Shown: one piece after another, positions 12,214-23,295 of the stretch
Layout: each line of letters begins with the position of its first letter
Numbering within the stretch: position 1 is the stretch's first letter
NCBI GenBank assembly: GCA_033060915.1
Contig: CM065379.1
Coordinates: 22,819,318-22,883,317, forward strand
Direction of reading: 5' to 3'
Origin: Euryodendron excelsum
Taxonomy: Eukaryota; Streptophyta; Magnoliopsida; Ericales; Pentaphylacaceae
Length of the DNA: 64,000 nt
Notes under the pieces: generated by a model
What the model was told of the DNA's origin: nothing
What the model saw: the letters and a program-made list of their open reading frames with translations, nothing else
Databases searched by the model: none
Position numbers and translations under genes: made by a program

Positions 12214-13748
12214 AGGAAAGTTTTAAGGTCGGCAAGCAACATATCTTGGAAAGATTTGGGCACCTGTACTAGTGACTAACAATGCAATTTTTAGTCTAGC
12301 TTCACTAGGTGTGACTCTAGAAGGTCTGGGAATGATTTAAGGGACTGGGAATGGCCCAAAAGGTCGGGAAAGGGCAGGAACACTTAGAACAGTGTCCCGG
12401 AGGTATTTGACTTAAAAAATGAGGATAGGATGTGTCAGAAGGGTTAACTGGGCCATTAGGGGCAAAACGGTCAACCGGGCCAAAAAGCTGCCGAGATGGA
12501 CTCGGAACGTCTCAAAAGAAGATTCGAGATTTGGAAACATTATTTAGAATGTTCCCAAAGGTTGCCGGTTTGATACGCAGAGCCAGTGTGGTTGGAAAAG
12601 GCGACCGGCCCAGTAGGGGCAAAATGGTCATTTTGCATCAGGTTTGCCAGAACTGACTCAGAATGATCCGGAAAGAAAAAGAAAGGTTGAGAATACTGTA
12701 GGAGGCATTCTCGGGAAGTTACCGGTTTGATACCCAGGGCCAGTGTGGTTCCCAGGGCGTTCGGATGCCTAGGGGCAAAATGGTCATCTTGACTGAAAAG
12801 TCTCGGAATTGACCCGAAACTGACTGGAGGGCACCTAATCATGCCAGATCATCTCTGGGATGATCTAGAAGGGTGGACTTACCATTTTGAGGACTTAGGT
12901 GTGCTCTCGAGAAACGTGTCAAAAAATGGCCTTAGGGGCAGTTTGGCCATTCTTCACTGAAGTGGACTAGCAGGCACTGGTGTTGACCTGGGTTTTGAGT
13001 GTTTCTGCCACTCTTATGGTGGTTGCATGATATAGGGATTTTTTAGCAATTCCCTATATCGACCTGTTTGTGAGTATTTCTGCTACTCTAACAGTTGCGA
13101 TGTTTGCGAGTATTTTCGCTACTCTGATGGTTCACGATCATTCCTGAGGCTGCCTGATTTTGGAAAGCTGCTAAAGGGACTTAGTGCCGGAGAGTCAACT
13201 TTCTCGGAAGGTGTGCCTAAATGGACATTTCTACATTGGCAGGCTAGCAAGCGCCAAAGGTGGACCGTTCTACCATCTAGGGGACTTGGGATCTCGTCCC
13301 GGTCGATAGATTTAAAGGGACTTACCGTTCTAAAGAGATTTTCTTTAGAAAATGTGCCAGATTAGATAGAATTACCCTCTCGAGAAATCAACTGTCTCGA
13401 GAGAGGGATTGAAATTGGAAAGGGGACTTACAGTCTTTAGAAAGACATGCCTGATTTGGAATTAGAAAGGGGACTTACCATTTTCAGAAAGACGTGCCTA
13501 ATTTGAAATTGGAAAGGGGACTTACCGTCTTCAAAAAGACGCGCCTGATTTGGAATTGGACCGAACAATGCCTCTAGGGGCATTTTGGTCATTTTGCCTC
13601 TGTTTGGGCCTAGCGGGGCCCACGAAGTGATGAATAGACAGGATTAGACTTAGAGAATTGATTTTTGATTGGAATACATCCATATTGACTTGACTACAAG
13701 TCTGGACGGACTGTAGACTGTCGAGCGATCAAAAATGGGGTCCTTATA

Positions 13749-14580
13749 ATTACCGGTTTAATACCCAGAGCCGGTGTAGTCCCCGGGGCGTTCGGATGCC
13801 TAGGGGTAAAATGGTCATCTTGACCGAAAAGTCTTAGAATTGGCCTGAAACTGACTAGAAGGCACCTAATCATGCCAGATTGTCTCTAAGACAATCTTGG
13901 AAGGGGTGGACTTACCATTCTGAGGACTCAAGTGTGTTCTCAAGAAACGTGCTAAAAAATGGCCCTAAGGACAGTTTGGTCATTCTTCACCGAAGTGGAC
14001 TAGCAGGCATTGGTGTTGACTTGGGTTTTGAGTTTTTCCGCCACTCTAACAGTGGTCTCGTGACACAGGGGTTTATTGGCAATTCCTTATATCGACCTGC
14101 TTGTGAGTATTTCTGCTACTCTAATGGTTGTGATATTTATGAGTACTTCCGCTACTCTAACGATTCGGGATCATTCTCGAGACTGCCTGATCTCGGGAAG
14201 CTGCTAAAGGGACTTAGCGCCTGAGAAGTCAACTTTCTCAGAAGGCGTGCCGAAATGAACATTTCTACATTGACGGGCTAGTAGGCACCAAAGGTGGATC
14301 GTTCTACCATCTAGGAGACTTGGGGTCTCATCCCTGTCGACAGGTTTAAAGGGACTTGCTGTTTCAAAGAAACTTTCCCTAGAAAACATGCCAGATAGGA
14401 TAGACCTACTGTCTCGAGGAATCAACTTTCTCGAGAGAAGGATTAGAATTGGAATTGGAAAGGGGTCTTACCGTCTTCAGAAAGACGTGCCTATTGGAAT
14501 TGGAAAGGGGACTTACCGTCTTCAGAAAGACGCGCCTGTAAGAATATGGAAAGGGGACTTACCGTCTTCAGAAAGACATG
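13749..14580 (-). repeat. Element B 3' LTR, second part (U3)
   Basis: B's 3' LTR resumes here after the solo LTR, starting with the second ATTAC. It matches 44341 onward in B's 5' LTR, including the private GAGTTTTTCCGC variant. It is interrupted at 14580 by element A. Confidence 0.85.
14576..14580. repeat. Probable target-site duplication ACATG of element A (only copy left)
   Basis: These are the five bases preceding A's LTR start TGTCGCGCCC at 14581. The partner copy should lie right of A's 5' LTR, but that region was lost in the deletion at 31841/31842. Confidence 0.6.
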
Positions 14581-17212
14581 TGTCGCGCCCAGATTTTTCA
14601 CACTCGAGGAATACTCACACAAGCGGGAAAAATGTTGTACTCTCTCGTTAGAACTCACCTTCCTAGAAGAATGAGTGCGACTAGGTTTGAATTGAAAATA
14701 GATTTGAATAAAGGGCTTTTTAGAAACAATTTGGAGTCGCCACCTAACTTGATTAAGGTGAGTTAGGTCACCTAAAAACTAAGAATAATCCAAAGACTAC
14801 ACCTAGGGTTTTTGAAAACGATTTTGAAAATATCTCCTCAAGAGAGGGTTTTTAAGAAAATAGGTTGTTTGGCAACCTTTGGAAAACATTTAGCCCTTTT
14901 TAAAAAATAACACCTTTCGATCTTTGAAAACAGTGATTCTAGGTTCGGAGGTTGGTTACGTGTAGGGAAGATGCACTAAGTCATCACCCTACCCTGCCCT
15001 TTCGGTACCTACATGTCAATCTACCCTAGATTCACCTATGAGAGTCTTTAACTAACTAATGTTCAATCCTAGCCACTTTGAAAATACAATATTTAAAAAG
15101 ATATGATGCATGAGATGCAAGTGCAAGATAAGAGAGTTGAAAAATAGATTTAAAAATAATTTGATTTGATTTGAAAAGGAAGAAAGAGAAGTTTGAATTT
15201 GGAAAGAAGATTTTGGGAATTGAAAATAGAGATTTGAAAATTGAAATTTGAAATTGAAAATTTGAAAAGATTGGAGAATTGGAGATTTGAAAAATGTGGA
15301 GGAATTTGAAATTTGAAAGAAGTTGTGACCACACCGATAAGGGTTGCCTACGTATCCTTTTGGAGGAATCAAGTCAGCCGTAGTTCGGACAAAAGTCTGA
15401 TTGAAAATAGAAGGTATGATTGGAAGAAAGAGATTGAGTTGGAAATTGGATTGGAAAATTGAGAGATTGAACTTTGATTGGAAGATTTGAAAAGACCGGT
15501 TTTAGGAAACCTAGACTTAGGAAAGAGAGGATTTAGAAAGAATTTGAGATTAAGAAAGATTGGACTCGAATGTTAGACTTAGAAGATTGGAGAAAGATTG
15601 GAATTAGGAAAGGTTCGAATTAGGAAAGTTTTGTTTTATGAAAGTTTTGGTTTAGGAAAGTTTCAACTTAGGAAAGTTTTGGAATTAAGAAAGTTTTGAA
15701 AAAGGAAAGGTTTCACTTTAGGAAAATTCTGATTTAGAAAAGTTTTAACTTAAGAAAGTTTTAAAAGTTTTCAAAATAGGAAAGTTTCAAATTTGGAATG
15801 TTTTGAAATAGGGAAATTTTGAAAGTAAGAAAGTTTTGAGTTTAGAAAGTTTTAGATTTAGAAAAGATTTGAAGTTTAGAAAAGTTTAGAATTTAGAAAG
15901 GTTAGAGGTTTAGGAAGATTTAACTTAAGAAAATTTTGAATTTAGGAAGCTTTGAATTTGGAAAGACTCAAAATTTAGAAAGTTTAGGATTTAGAAAGTT
16001 TTGAGATTAGGAAATGTTTGAGTTTAGGAAAAATTTGAAAACTTGGACTTAGAAAGTTAAGATTTGGAAAGGGGTAGAATTAATAAAGGGTTGAATTAGG
16101 AAAGATTTGGGTTAGGAAGGGATTGGATTTTGTTTTTAAAAGGGAATGTTTGATTTTGTTTCCAAAAATGGAGGATAGGATTTAGTTTCCTAAACGGGAA
16201 GATTTGATTTGGTTTCCTGAAGGGAAGGTAGGACTTGACAAGGATTTGGAGAAGGAAGTTCCTAGAAACCCTAGATTTGGAAGGCTATAGTTTTGACGTA
16301 GAAAATAGGTATTGGAAATATGTATAGTTTTAATGTAGAAAACAAGAGATTTTGGAAACCTAAGTTTTAAGACAAGTTTGAAAACCATGTTTTTGGAAAG
16401 AAAATTAGTGTTTCCTAATTGTGAGTTCTTGAGCTTGACTTAGGCTCTAAGGAAAGGGATTTTTGGAAAATATGTTTTTGGAAACAAGCATTTGGAAGGA
16501 AATCCTAGAAAGGAGTTTCTAGAGGGAAGATTTTGGAAAGAGAGTTTTGTAAAAAGATTTTTGGAAAGAGATTGTTGGAGAGAGCTTTTAGGAAAGTGAA
16601 TTTAGGGAGTGTTTTTAGAAAGTGAATTTTGAGGAGAAAGAGTTTTTGGAAAGAGATCCTAGTGAGGAGTTTTTGGAAAGATAATGATATGCACAATGCA
16701 AGTTTGGGGTTGTGAATATACAAGGTTAAGGCTTCACCACATAATCAAGGGGGCTGAACCCACATGGTCTCCAGTTAGCCTAAAGGAAAGCTCTCGACAA
16801 GGTGACCCTCCGATAGTCTAATCCTACACATGGATTGGGAATCCCCTTGTTTCAAGCATGCAAAGAAAGGGGAGGAAAGAGATGAGGGATTAAAATACAG
16901 AAAACTCAAGTGGGTTAGGAGAGAGAAGAGAGAGGGGGAAGTGCGGAAATTTAAAGAGAAAGCCTACCGTATGTCTTGTTTATTTTGCACACCTTGCTTG
17001 TCTTCGGTCTTCGTCTTCAATCCTTAAGAGTTGTCTTCAATCTTCAAACTTCGGATTGCAACTCTTCAAGTCTTCAAAGGAGGGTTGGAGGCTAGTGTAT
17101 AAGTGTATGGGGGTGTGTATGAGTGTATAGAAGGCTAAAGTTTAGTGTATGGTGGCTAGGGTTTGGAAAACTAGGGAGACTAGGCTAGGATTTCACGCTG
17201 GAAGAGGCTCTG

Positions 17213-17220
17213 TATTTATA
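17213..17220 (-). promoter_or_regulatory. LTR TATA box, element A 3' LTR
   Basis: TATAAATA on the minus strand in the conserved context ATAAATACAGAGCC. In this position it would drive transcription leftward into B's LTR sequence. Confidence 0.7.
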
Positions 17221-18489
17221 GAGGTAGGAATGCACTGGCGCCTGTTGCAGTGGCGCCAGGCCATTTTTTGACTTGGCGCCACTACTAGTGGTGCCAGCCA
17301 TGTAGGAAATGTTTAAGCTCGGCAAGCATCGTATCTTTGACTAGATTTGGGCGCCTGTGCTAGTGACTACCATGCAATTTGTAGCCTGGCTTCATTAGGA
17401 GTGACTCTAGAAAGCCTAGGAATGATTTAAGGGACCAGGAATGACCCAGAAGGCCGAAAAATAGCAGGACCACTTAGAATAGTGTCCTGGAGGTATTTGA
17501 CTTGAAAAATGAGGACAGGATGTGTCGGAAGGGTTGACCGGGCCTTTAGGGGCAAAACGGTCAATCGAGTCGGAAAACTGTCGGGACGGACTCGGACCAT
17601 CCCGAAAAAAGACTCGAGATTTGGAAACATTATTCAGAATGTTCCCATAGGTTTCCGGTTTGATTCCTAGAGCTAGTGTGGTCGGAAAGGCGACCGGCCC
17701 ACCAAGGGCAAAACGGTCATTTCGCACCAGGTTTGCTGGAACTGACTCGGAATGATCCGAAAAGGTATAGGGAGGTTAAGAACACTATAAAAAGCAGTCT
17801 TAGAAGGTTACCGGTTTGATACCCAGAGCCGGTGTGGTCGGAAAAGGAGACCGGCCCATCAAGGGCAAAACGGTCATTTTGTACCGGGTTTACCGGAACT
17901 GACTCGGAATGATCCGAAAAGATAGAGGAAGGTTGAGAACACTATAAGAAGCATTCTCGAGAAGTTACTAGTTTGATACCTAGAGCCGGTATGGTTCCCG
18001 GGGCGTTCGAATGCCTAGGGGCAAAATGGTTATCTTGACCGGAAAATCTCAGAAAAGGCCCAAGGGAAAGTTTGGTCATTTTTCACCGAAGTGGGCTAGT
18101 AGGCACTAGTGTTAACCTAGGTTTTGAGTGTTTCCGCCACTCTGACGGCGGTCACATGATACAGGGGGTTTATTGGCAATTCCCTATATCAACCTATTTG
18201 CGAGTATTTCCATTACTCTGACGGTTGTGATGTTTGCGAGTATTTTCGCTACTCTAACGGTTCACGATCATTCTTGAGATTGCCTAATCTCGGGAAGCTG
18301 CTAAAGGAGACTTAGCACCTAAGAAGTCAATTTTCTCAGAAGGCGTGCCTAAACGGACATTTCTGTATTGGCGGGCTAGCAGGCCCCAAAGGTGGACCGT
18401 TCTACCATCTAGGGGACTTGGGGGTCTCGTCCCGGTCAACAGGTTTAAAGGGACTTACCGTTTCGAAGAGATTTTTTTCCAAAAAAGTG

Positions 18490-18870
18490 TCGAACCGTCT
18501 AGAGGAATAAACTATCTTGAGAGAGGGATTGGAAAGGGGACTTACTGTCTTCGGAAAGACGTGCCTGATTTGGAACCGTCTCGAGAAATAAACTGTCTCG
18601 AGAGAGGGATTAGAAAGGGGGCTTACCGTCTTTGGAAAGACATGCCTGATTTGGAACCGTCTTGAGGAATAAACTGTCTCGAGAGAGGGATTGGAAAGGT
18701 GACTTACCGTCTTCGGAAAGACGTGCCTGATTTAGAATCGTCTCGAGGGATAAACTGTCTCGAGAGAGGGATTGGAAAGGAGACTTACCGTCTTCGGAAA
18801 GACGTGCCTGATTTGGAACCGTCTCGAGGAATAAACTGTCTCGAGAGAGGGGTTAGAATTGGAATTGGAA
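18490..18870. repeat. 81-bp minisatellite in U3 of element A, about 4.7 copies
   Basis: Units start at 18490, 18571, 18652, 18733 and 18814, an exact 81-bp period, each opening with a variant of GGAACCGTCTCGAGGAATAA. The unit contains the block GGGACTTACCGTCTTCGGAA, which in other LTRs recurs with a period of about 47 bp. The period is a multiple of three, which is why an artefactual frame stays open across it. Confidence 0.9.
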
Positions 18871-19056
18871 AGGACAATGCCCCGAAGGGCATTTTGGTCA
18901 TTTTGCCTCTATTTGGGCTTGGTGGGCCCGCGAAGTGATGGACAGACGGGATTTAGACCTAGAGAGTTGGTTTCGATTGGAACACGTCCATATTGACTTG
19001 AGTACAAGTCTGGACAAAGTGTAGACTGTTGAGCGGTCAAAAATAGGGAGCTTACA

Positions 19057-19073
19057 GCTGCCCCTCTTTTTTT
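19057..19073 (-). promoter_or_regulatory. Polypurine tract of element A
   Basis: On the minus strand, AAAAAAAGAGGGGCAGC ends directly against the LTR start TGTAAGCTCCC. This is the primer site for plus-strand DNA synthesis, and it confirms the minus orientation and the LTR boundary. Confidence 0.85.
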
Positions 19074-19254
19074 GTCTTTGCTTGTCAAAGACAGAAAATG
19101 ATAAAAGTAAAGTCCTATGTTGATCGCGAGGCAGTCGGAGGGACGGACAGTGGGAAACTTTCGATAACGGGGGTCGAAAATGGATAGCGGGCCCAAAAAG
19201 GCCTTCGAAAATGAGATTTGGCGAGAAAGGGGGCAAAACTACCCAGAATTGGAC

Positions 19255-19320
19255 ACTAGCGCCACTAGGAGTGGTGCCTTTGGCAGAAGGAACTTGGTGC
19301 CTCTGCTAGTGGCGCCAGGC
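19255..19320. promoter_or_regulatory. Palindromic GC-rich module upstream of the antisense gene (A)
   Basis: Two GCGCCACTAGGAGTGGTGCC-like palindromes lie about 30 bp apart, in the same arrangement as the module upstream of the LTR TATA box. They lie about 200 bp upstream of the first splice donor of the plus-strand gene. A promoter role for that gene is inference. Confidence 0.4.
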
Positions 19321-19520
19321 TTGAGATTAAAAGTAGAAAAATTTTGGTTCGAAGAGTTGCGGGATTTTGGGAGATTTTCATAAATTCGAAAAACATTGCA
19401 AGGAAACCATCTTGGACATTGAAGGAGTACTTCTTGGAAACCATGGGTGATTGCTGGAAGGAGACCACGTCGCCAGAAAAGTCGCCAGAAGAGAAGATTT
19501 TGCCGGAGACCTTCCAAAAA

Positions 19521-20416
19521 GTGAGTTTTCAAATTTTGTTGATTTTGATGCGTAGAACTTCGTTTGAATCAAGTGAATAGTGGAAATTGATGTTTTGATG
19601 TGTTTTGAACATGATGGTGATATTACTTTTGCATTTTGGTGCTTGTTTGATTGAATTTGAGTGATTATATGTGAATATGTGAAGGGGATTTTTTGCAGGA
19701 ATAAGGGATTTGTGCCTATAAGCTTGGGCATTGGGTTTTCTAGCTATATTTTTGTGCAATGTGCCTTAGAAAAATGTGTTTAACAATCGTATGAAGTTTC
19801 ATGATTTTTTGAAAACTTGGTGAATTTTTGATTTTTTGAAAAATAGGAAAATACTTAAAAAATTTAGAAAAATGAGAAAACTCAAGAAATTGATGGGATT
19901 TTTAGAGTTTAAAATTTGAAAAAGGTAGGAATATTTTTGGAAAACATTTGAAAGAATTCTGAGGAATTTTAGGACATTTTTGAAAACCGTTGATTTATTG
20001 AAAAAATAAACATGTGTTTTAAGAATTTTGAAAAATTGAAAAGTGTGTACGGGTGCTGATGTTATGTGATTGTGACAATGTAAAGTGCACGTTTTGTGTT
20101 TTGTGTTTTGTGTTGATGTCATGAGTGTTGTAGGAGCTATTTTCAAGCGAAATTCTGCCGAAAGTTTTAGAAATTAGGAAAAGAGTTAGAAAAAGTTTTT
20201 AGAAATAAAATCTTTTTGAAGGAAAAAGACATAAAACCCTTGAGATTTGACTTGAAGTTAGAAAATCAAGATGTGTGGAAATTTTGTTTTTGAGTTACCA
20301 TTTGAAATCTTTTTATTTATTTTAGGGTTTGTGTTAGTTATCTATTTCATTTTATGTTATTATGTCCACTGTCTGCTTGATATGTTAACACTTCTCGCCT
20401 TGGCTTACATTTTTAG
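19521..20416 (+). other. Leader intron of the antisense gene, element A
   Basis: A predicted plus-strand intron from GTGAGT (19521) to CTTACATTTTTAG (20416), just before the ATG at 20418. The interior is AT-rich without long frames. Donor and acceptor are conserved in B (32323-33210) and C (50541-51586), where the donor has the strong form AAG/GTGAGT or GAG/GTGAGT. The exon in front has no conserved ATG and is probably untranslated. Confidence 0.6.
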
Positions 20417-20417
20417 G

Positions 20418-22074
20418 ATGGCAGATGCAATTTTGAGTCGACTGAGAGCTTGGCACAGTAGCTACCCTCCAGATGAGCAGGATATCTTTCACCGGTCCTT
20501 TGGTCGGGTGGCTTCACTTTTATCAGAGCAGCTCATTCCCGGGCTCATGGAGGCGGTGATTCCCTTCTGATAGCCTGACTTGTCTCTTTTCTGCTTTAGG
20601 GAGTGCGAGCTTACCCCTACTCCTCATGAGTATGAGTTTCTTCTTAGTTTCCGAGATGTTTCTGCCAACATTGTGGGGCCCCTCTTTCCGAATGGTTGTA
20701 TTACAGTGGTTTCGTCCCAGCTTGGATTCAGACACGCAGTTCTTTCGTTTTCTTCTTTGCCCCAATTTCCTTATATCCCAGTAGAGTTCTTCTTTTCCCG
20801 TTTTGATTTTCCCGCTGGTATGCGAGTTCATTCAGGTGAGTGGCACACTTCCCAGGATTGGGTTGTTTCTCGTATGGTTGCTTTGGCCTTGCTTCTGCTG
20901 AACTTCTTGGTGTTTCACGAGAAGATGATTTAGTGGACTGTCGACTCTGTGCACTGCTGGCCTTGATCCGTAAGGGGCATTCCTATGCTCCCATGATTAT
21001 AGGGGAGACATTCGTGAGTCTTACGATATTCCAGCAGACCATTGGCGCTCGTTTCTGGGGATGCGCTACTCTCTTCCAGCTCTGGGCGATTGGACACTTG
21101 TTTGTTACACCTTTGTTCCAGCATACATGGTATCCTGAGCTTGACCATATACATTCCCTGGCGAGATCTTAGGGTGTCATGGCAGATGAGGGGAAATTTC
21201 CTCAGACCGTTGCATCCTGGGCTGACTAGCTTTAAAGCATGAGGTTGGGCACTGTCAGGTGGTATTCAGGACTAGTTGGTAGGTATTGCTTAAGAGTTCG
21301 ACCTTCCGGGAGGGCCTTCGTGCCCCTAGCAAGCCTGCGGGGCATTGCCCCTTTCTTTGGTATTCGAGTTCTACGACAACTTGGTAGGAGTCAGGATATC
21401 CCTTTTTCAGCATCTGCAGCCGAGTTCACTCTTTCCTTCTTGGCATCGATCCCAGGAGCATTGGTGGAGAGAGTTATGGATACATGGAGATCCTTGCTTC
21501 CTCACGTTGATGATGATGGTCCGTTCTCTGTCATGCCCCTTGCGACTGAGGCCTATCATTATTGGTTTCGACGCTACGTGTTGGGTCCTAGTAGACTTGG
21601 GGATCTCCTTATCGAGACACCTTTACCTCCCATTGGGTATACCAACTTTTTGGCTGCTATGATTGTTCAAGGACATCGTCACAGGCGGGACAACCGCCGA
21701 CTTTGAGAGTGAGGGATGTTGAGGTAGCTTCGCTAAAGATGTAGCTAGCAGCAGCCAGATCGACCCATGGTGATCTACCTTTGAGTGCTGTGAGGGGACG
21801 TAGGCGGCCACGAGGTATTCTAGATAGCTCCACCTCCTTGGAGACCGATGTGACGGATAGCCAGTCCTTGGGGGAGACTGTGGAGTCCCTGACCCACGAG
21901 AGGGGCATGCTTCGGGCCCGATGTGCATACTACGAGCAAGGCCAGCCGAGATCATTGGCGGCGAGTACTTCTTCGGGTGTTCCTCTTACGGTTGGTGAGC
22001 CAGTGGATCCTTGCATGGCTGATTCCTCCTCTGATGATGACAGGGAGCGATATATTCTTGCCCCTCGGTCTTAG
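20418..22074 (+). pseudogene. Antisense DUF7745-like (PMD-related) gene of element A
   Basis: The gene is read opposite to gag-pol. From ATG 20418 the translation resembles the DUF7745/plant-mobile-like group: an N-terminal segment to AVIPF, then ECELTPTPHEYEFLL, REDDLVD, a GARFWGCATLFQLWAIGH block and LRGIAPFFGIRVLRQLGR, followed by a variable tail with a short helical region and an acidic end DSSSDDD. Damage: adjacent TGA and TAG codons at 20569-20574, where relatives have a Trp-x-Pro motif; a frameshift near 20920; stops near 21170-21235; a frameshift near 21700. The biochemical function of the family is unknown; homologues occur widely in plant genomes. B and C have a different PMD gene in this position. 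I am confident of the group, less so of the family name. Confidence 0.7.
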
Positions 22075-22101
22075 ATTTACTGATTCCTGCATTTGTGGAA
22101 A

Positions 22102-22107
22102 AATAAA
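22102..22107 (+). terminator. Possible polyadenylation signal of A's antisense gene
   Basis: AATAAA on the plus strand, 28 bp after the antisense stop codon, followed by T-rich sequence (TTTGTTTAG, CTCTTTTTGTC). Confidence 0.4.
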
Positions 22108-23295
22108 CTTTGTTTAGTAATATGCCTCTTTTTGTCTTATGAATTCCTGACCTCCCGTACTTTTGATATGATTTTCCTGCATGATTAGTATAGCAACAAA
22201 TTTGAGGAAAGTTAAATGAAAATCGCAGCTTAATGAAAAATAACTCCATTTTGTTTGATTCTCTGACTCACTAATTGTCCCGCGAAAGGAACCCCTGCTT
22301 CCTTTAACCCTAACTGGGCTAAGCTAGAGAATGCCTTTCGAGACGCCTTCTGACTTTTACACTGTTGCTTTCATACATTAACTTCTGGGGAATGCAGTAG
22401 CTTGAGCTATTTCTTACATCTAAATCTCTTGCTCCCAACCCTTCCCCTTTTTCTTTTTTTTTTTTGTTGCTATTTTAACTACTAATGCCCCTGAGGGTTT
22501 TCACCAGTCCCATCTCTGTCATTTTTGCACCAAGGCGCCTTTGCAGGTTTTGGCCAAGGTCGACAGTTTTGTATCTTGCCACATCCCTACCTTTTTACCT
22601 ACGACGCCCTTTCGGGTTTTCACCGCATCCTCGGGAAGCGCTTAACTTTTCTCTCTTCGTTCTCTCTCTTCCCTCAACTTGGTCTCCGGTTTCTATTGAG
22701 AAGCTCCTAAACGCTACTTGCATCATTCTCCGGCCAATGGCATATTTTAGTAAGCTCATTTAGACTAATCAATTTAAGTCTAATCTGAGAGGACTTTTAG
22801 GGTTTGTGGTGTGGATATTTACTTTTGAAAGAAAAGGAAAAGACTCAAGCCTACCATTCTACTAGTGATCACCATCAATAGTTTTTGGTTTAATGGCACT
22901 TTTTCTGTGTATTCCCATCTTTCTTCGGGTATCTTATCACACAATTTTTTTTTTTTACCAATGACGTTAATACCAATGTTTGTGCGAACTTAAAGTAATA
23001 CTTCAAGGGTTCTTTTCTTTTTTTTTCAGTGCCTCTACTTTGACTTAACATGATCAGTTTGTTGGGGAATGTTCCTGAAAGAAAGTAACCGGCTCTAAGG
23101 GTTTGACAAAGGTTATATATATATATATGCATTTTAATTGGATAGAAAATGAAATGAGGGCATCTCGTCATCTTGGAATTAGATTGTTTAGTCTATAAAG
23201 CTTTAACCTTGAAACATTACCCTATTGATTAGTGGAGAATGAGGAGAGTAGATTTTATTACTTCTTCACAGAAACCAAAGGTCTAACTTTCGGAA
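22108..23295. other. Spacer between antisense gene and pol end (element A)
   Basis: No gene is seen. The sequence is T-rich with a short TA microsatellite near 23113-23129. The part at about 23090-23220 aligns with the B spacer near 36280-36400 and the C spacer near 54715-54830, so the flank is shared although the antisense coding region differs. Confidence 0.6.

Larger units (their letters stand above)
8915..13748 (-). mobile_element. Solo LTR inside B's 3' LTR
   Basis: A complete 4,834-bp LTR from TGTAGTGCCAG to GGGGTCCTTATA with perfect ATTAC duplications and no interior, PBS or PPT: a solo LTR left by LTR-LTR recombination. Read on the element strand, U3 runs from 13748 to about 12060, where the TATA box lies. 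R is about 300 bp and ends beyond the AATAAA at 11780-11775. U5 is about 2.8 kb and is dominated by the pyrimidine-rich (minus strand) AAACTTTCCTAA-type tract. Three units of about 47 bp with the core GGGGACTTACCGTCTT lie at 13400-13560. Confidence 0.9.
14581..19056 (-). repeat. Element A 3' LTR
   Basis: A complete 4,476-bp LTR from TGTCGCGCCC to GGGAGCTTACA. It contains the purine-rich tract (15110-16650), AATAAA at 16979-16984 (minus strand), TATA at 17213-17220, the palindromic module at 17236-17301, a tandem segment of about 157 bp (anchors at 17654, 17811, 17968) and an 81-bp minisatellite at 18490-18870. Short open frames inside it are by-products of biased composition. Confidence 0.9.

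Noticed and set aside
13880..14224. Open frame of 114 codons with a repeated EYF..YS.. pattern, and its homologues at 846-1094, 43461-43724, 49332-49619 and 62699-63025
   Set aside because: It lies in U3 of each LTR, has no initiation context or conserved ends, and follows the LTR's short repeats (GAGTATTTCCGCTACTC). Conservation reflects the LTR.
15052..15372. Minus-strand frames rich in Phe, Asn, Ser and Leu (also 10596-10793, 16505-16723, 30943-31143)
   Set aside because: Low-complexity frames from the pyrimidine-rich U5 tract; stops are rare there because of base composition.
18490..18870. CRISPR-like array
   Set aside because: Units are contiguous tandem repeats without unique spacers, in plant DNA.
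18345..18938. Repetitive protein-like frames with SRGINCLERGIGKGTYRLRK units
   Set aside because: Produced by the 81-bp minisatellite, whose period is a multiple of three; no start, domain or conservation in other LTRs.
20569..20616. Short intron GTGATTCCC...CTTTAG removing the two stops in A's antisense gene
   Set aside because: At about 45-50 nt it is shorter than usual plant introns, and the frame continues through it unchanged, so two nonsense codons are the simpler reading.
20523..20831. Minus-strand frames opposite the antisense genes (also 33179-33622, 33622-33948, 51555-51998, 53007-53315)
   Set aside because: Mirror frames of the PMD/DUF7745 genes; the plus-strand translations show family motifs and these do not.
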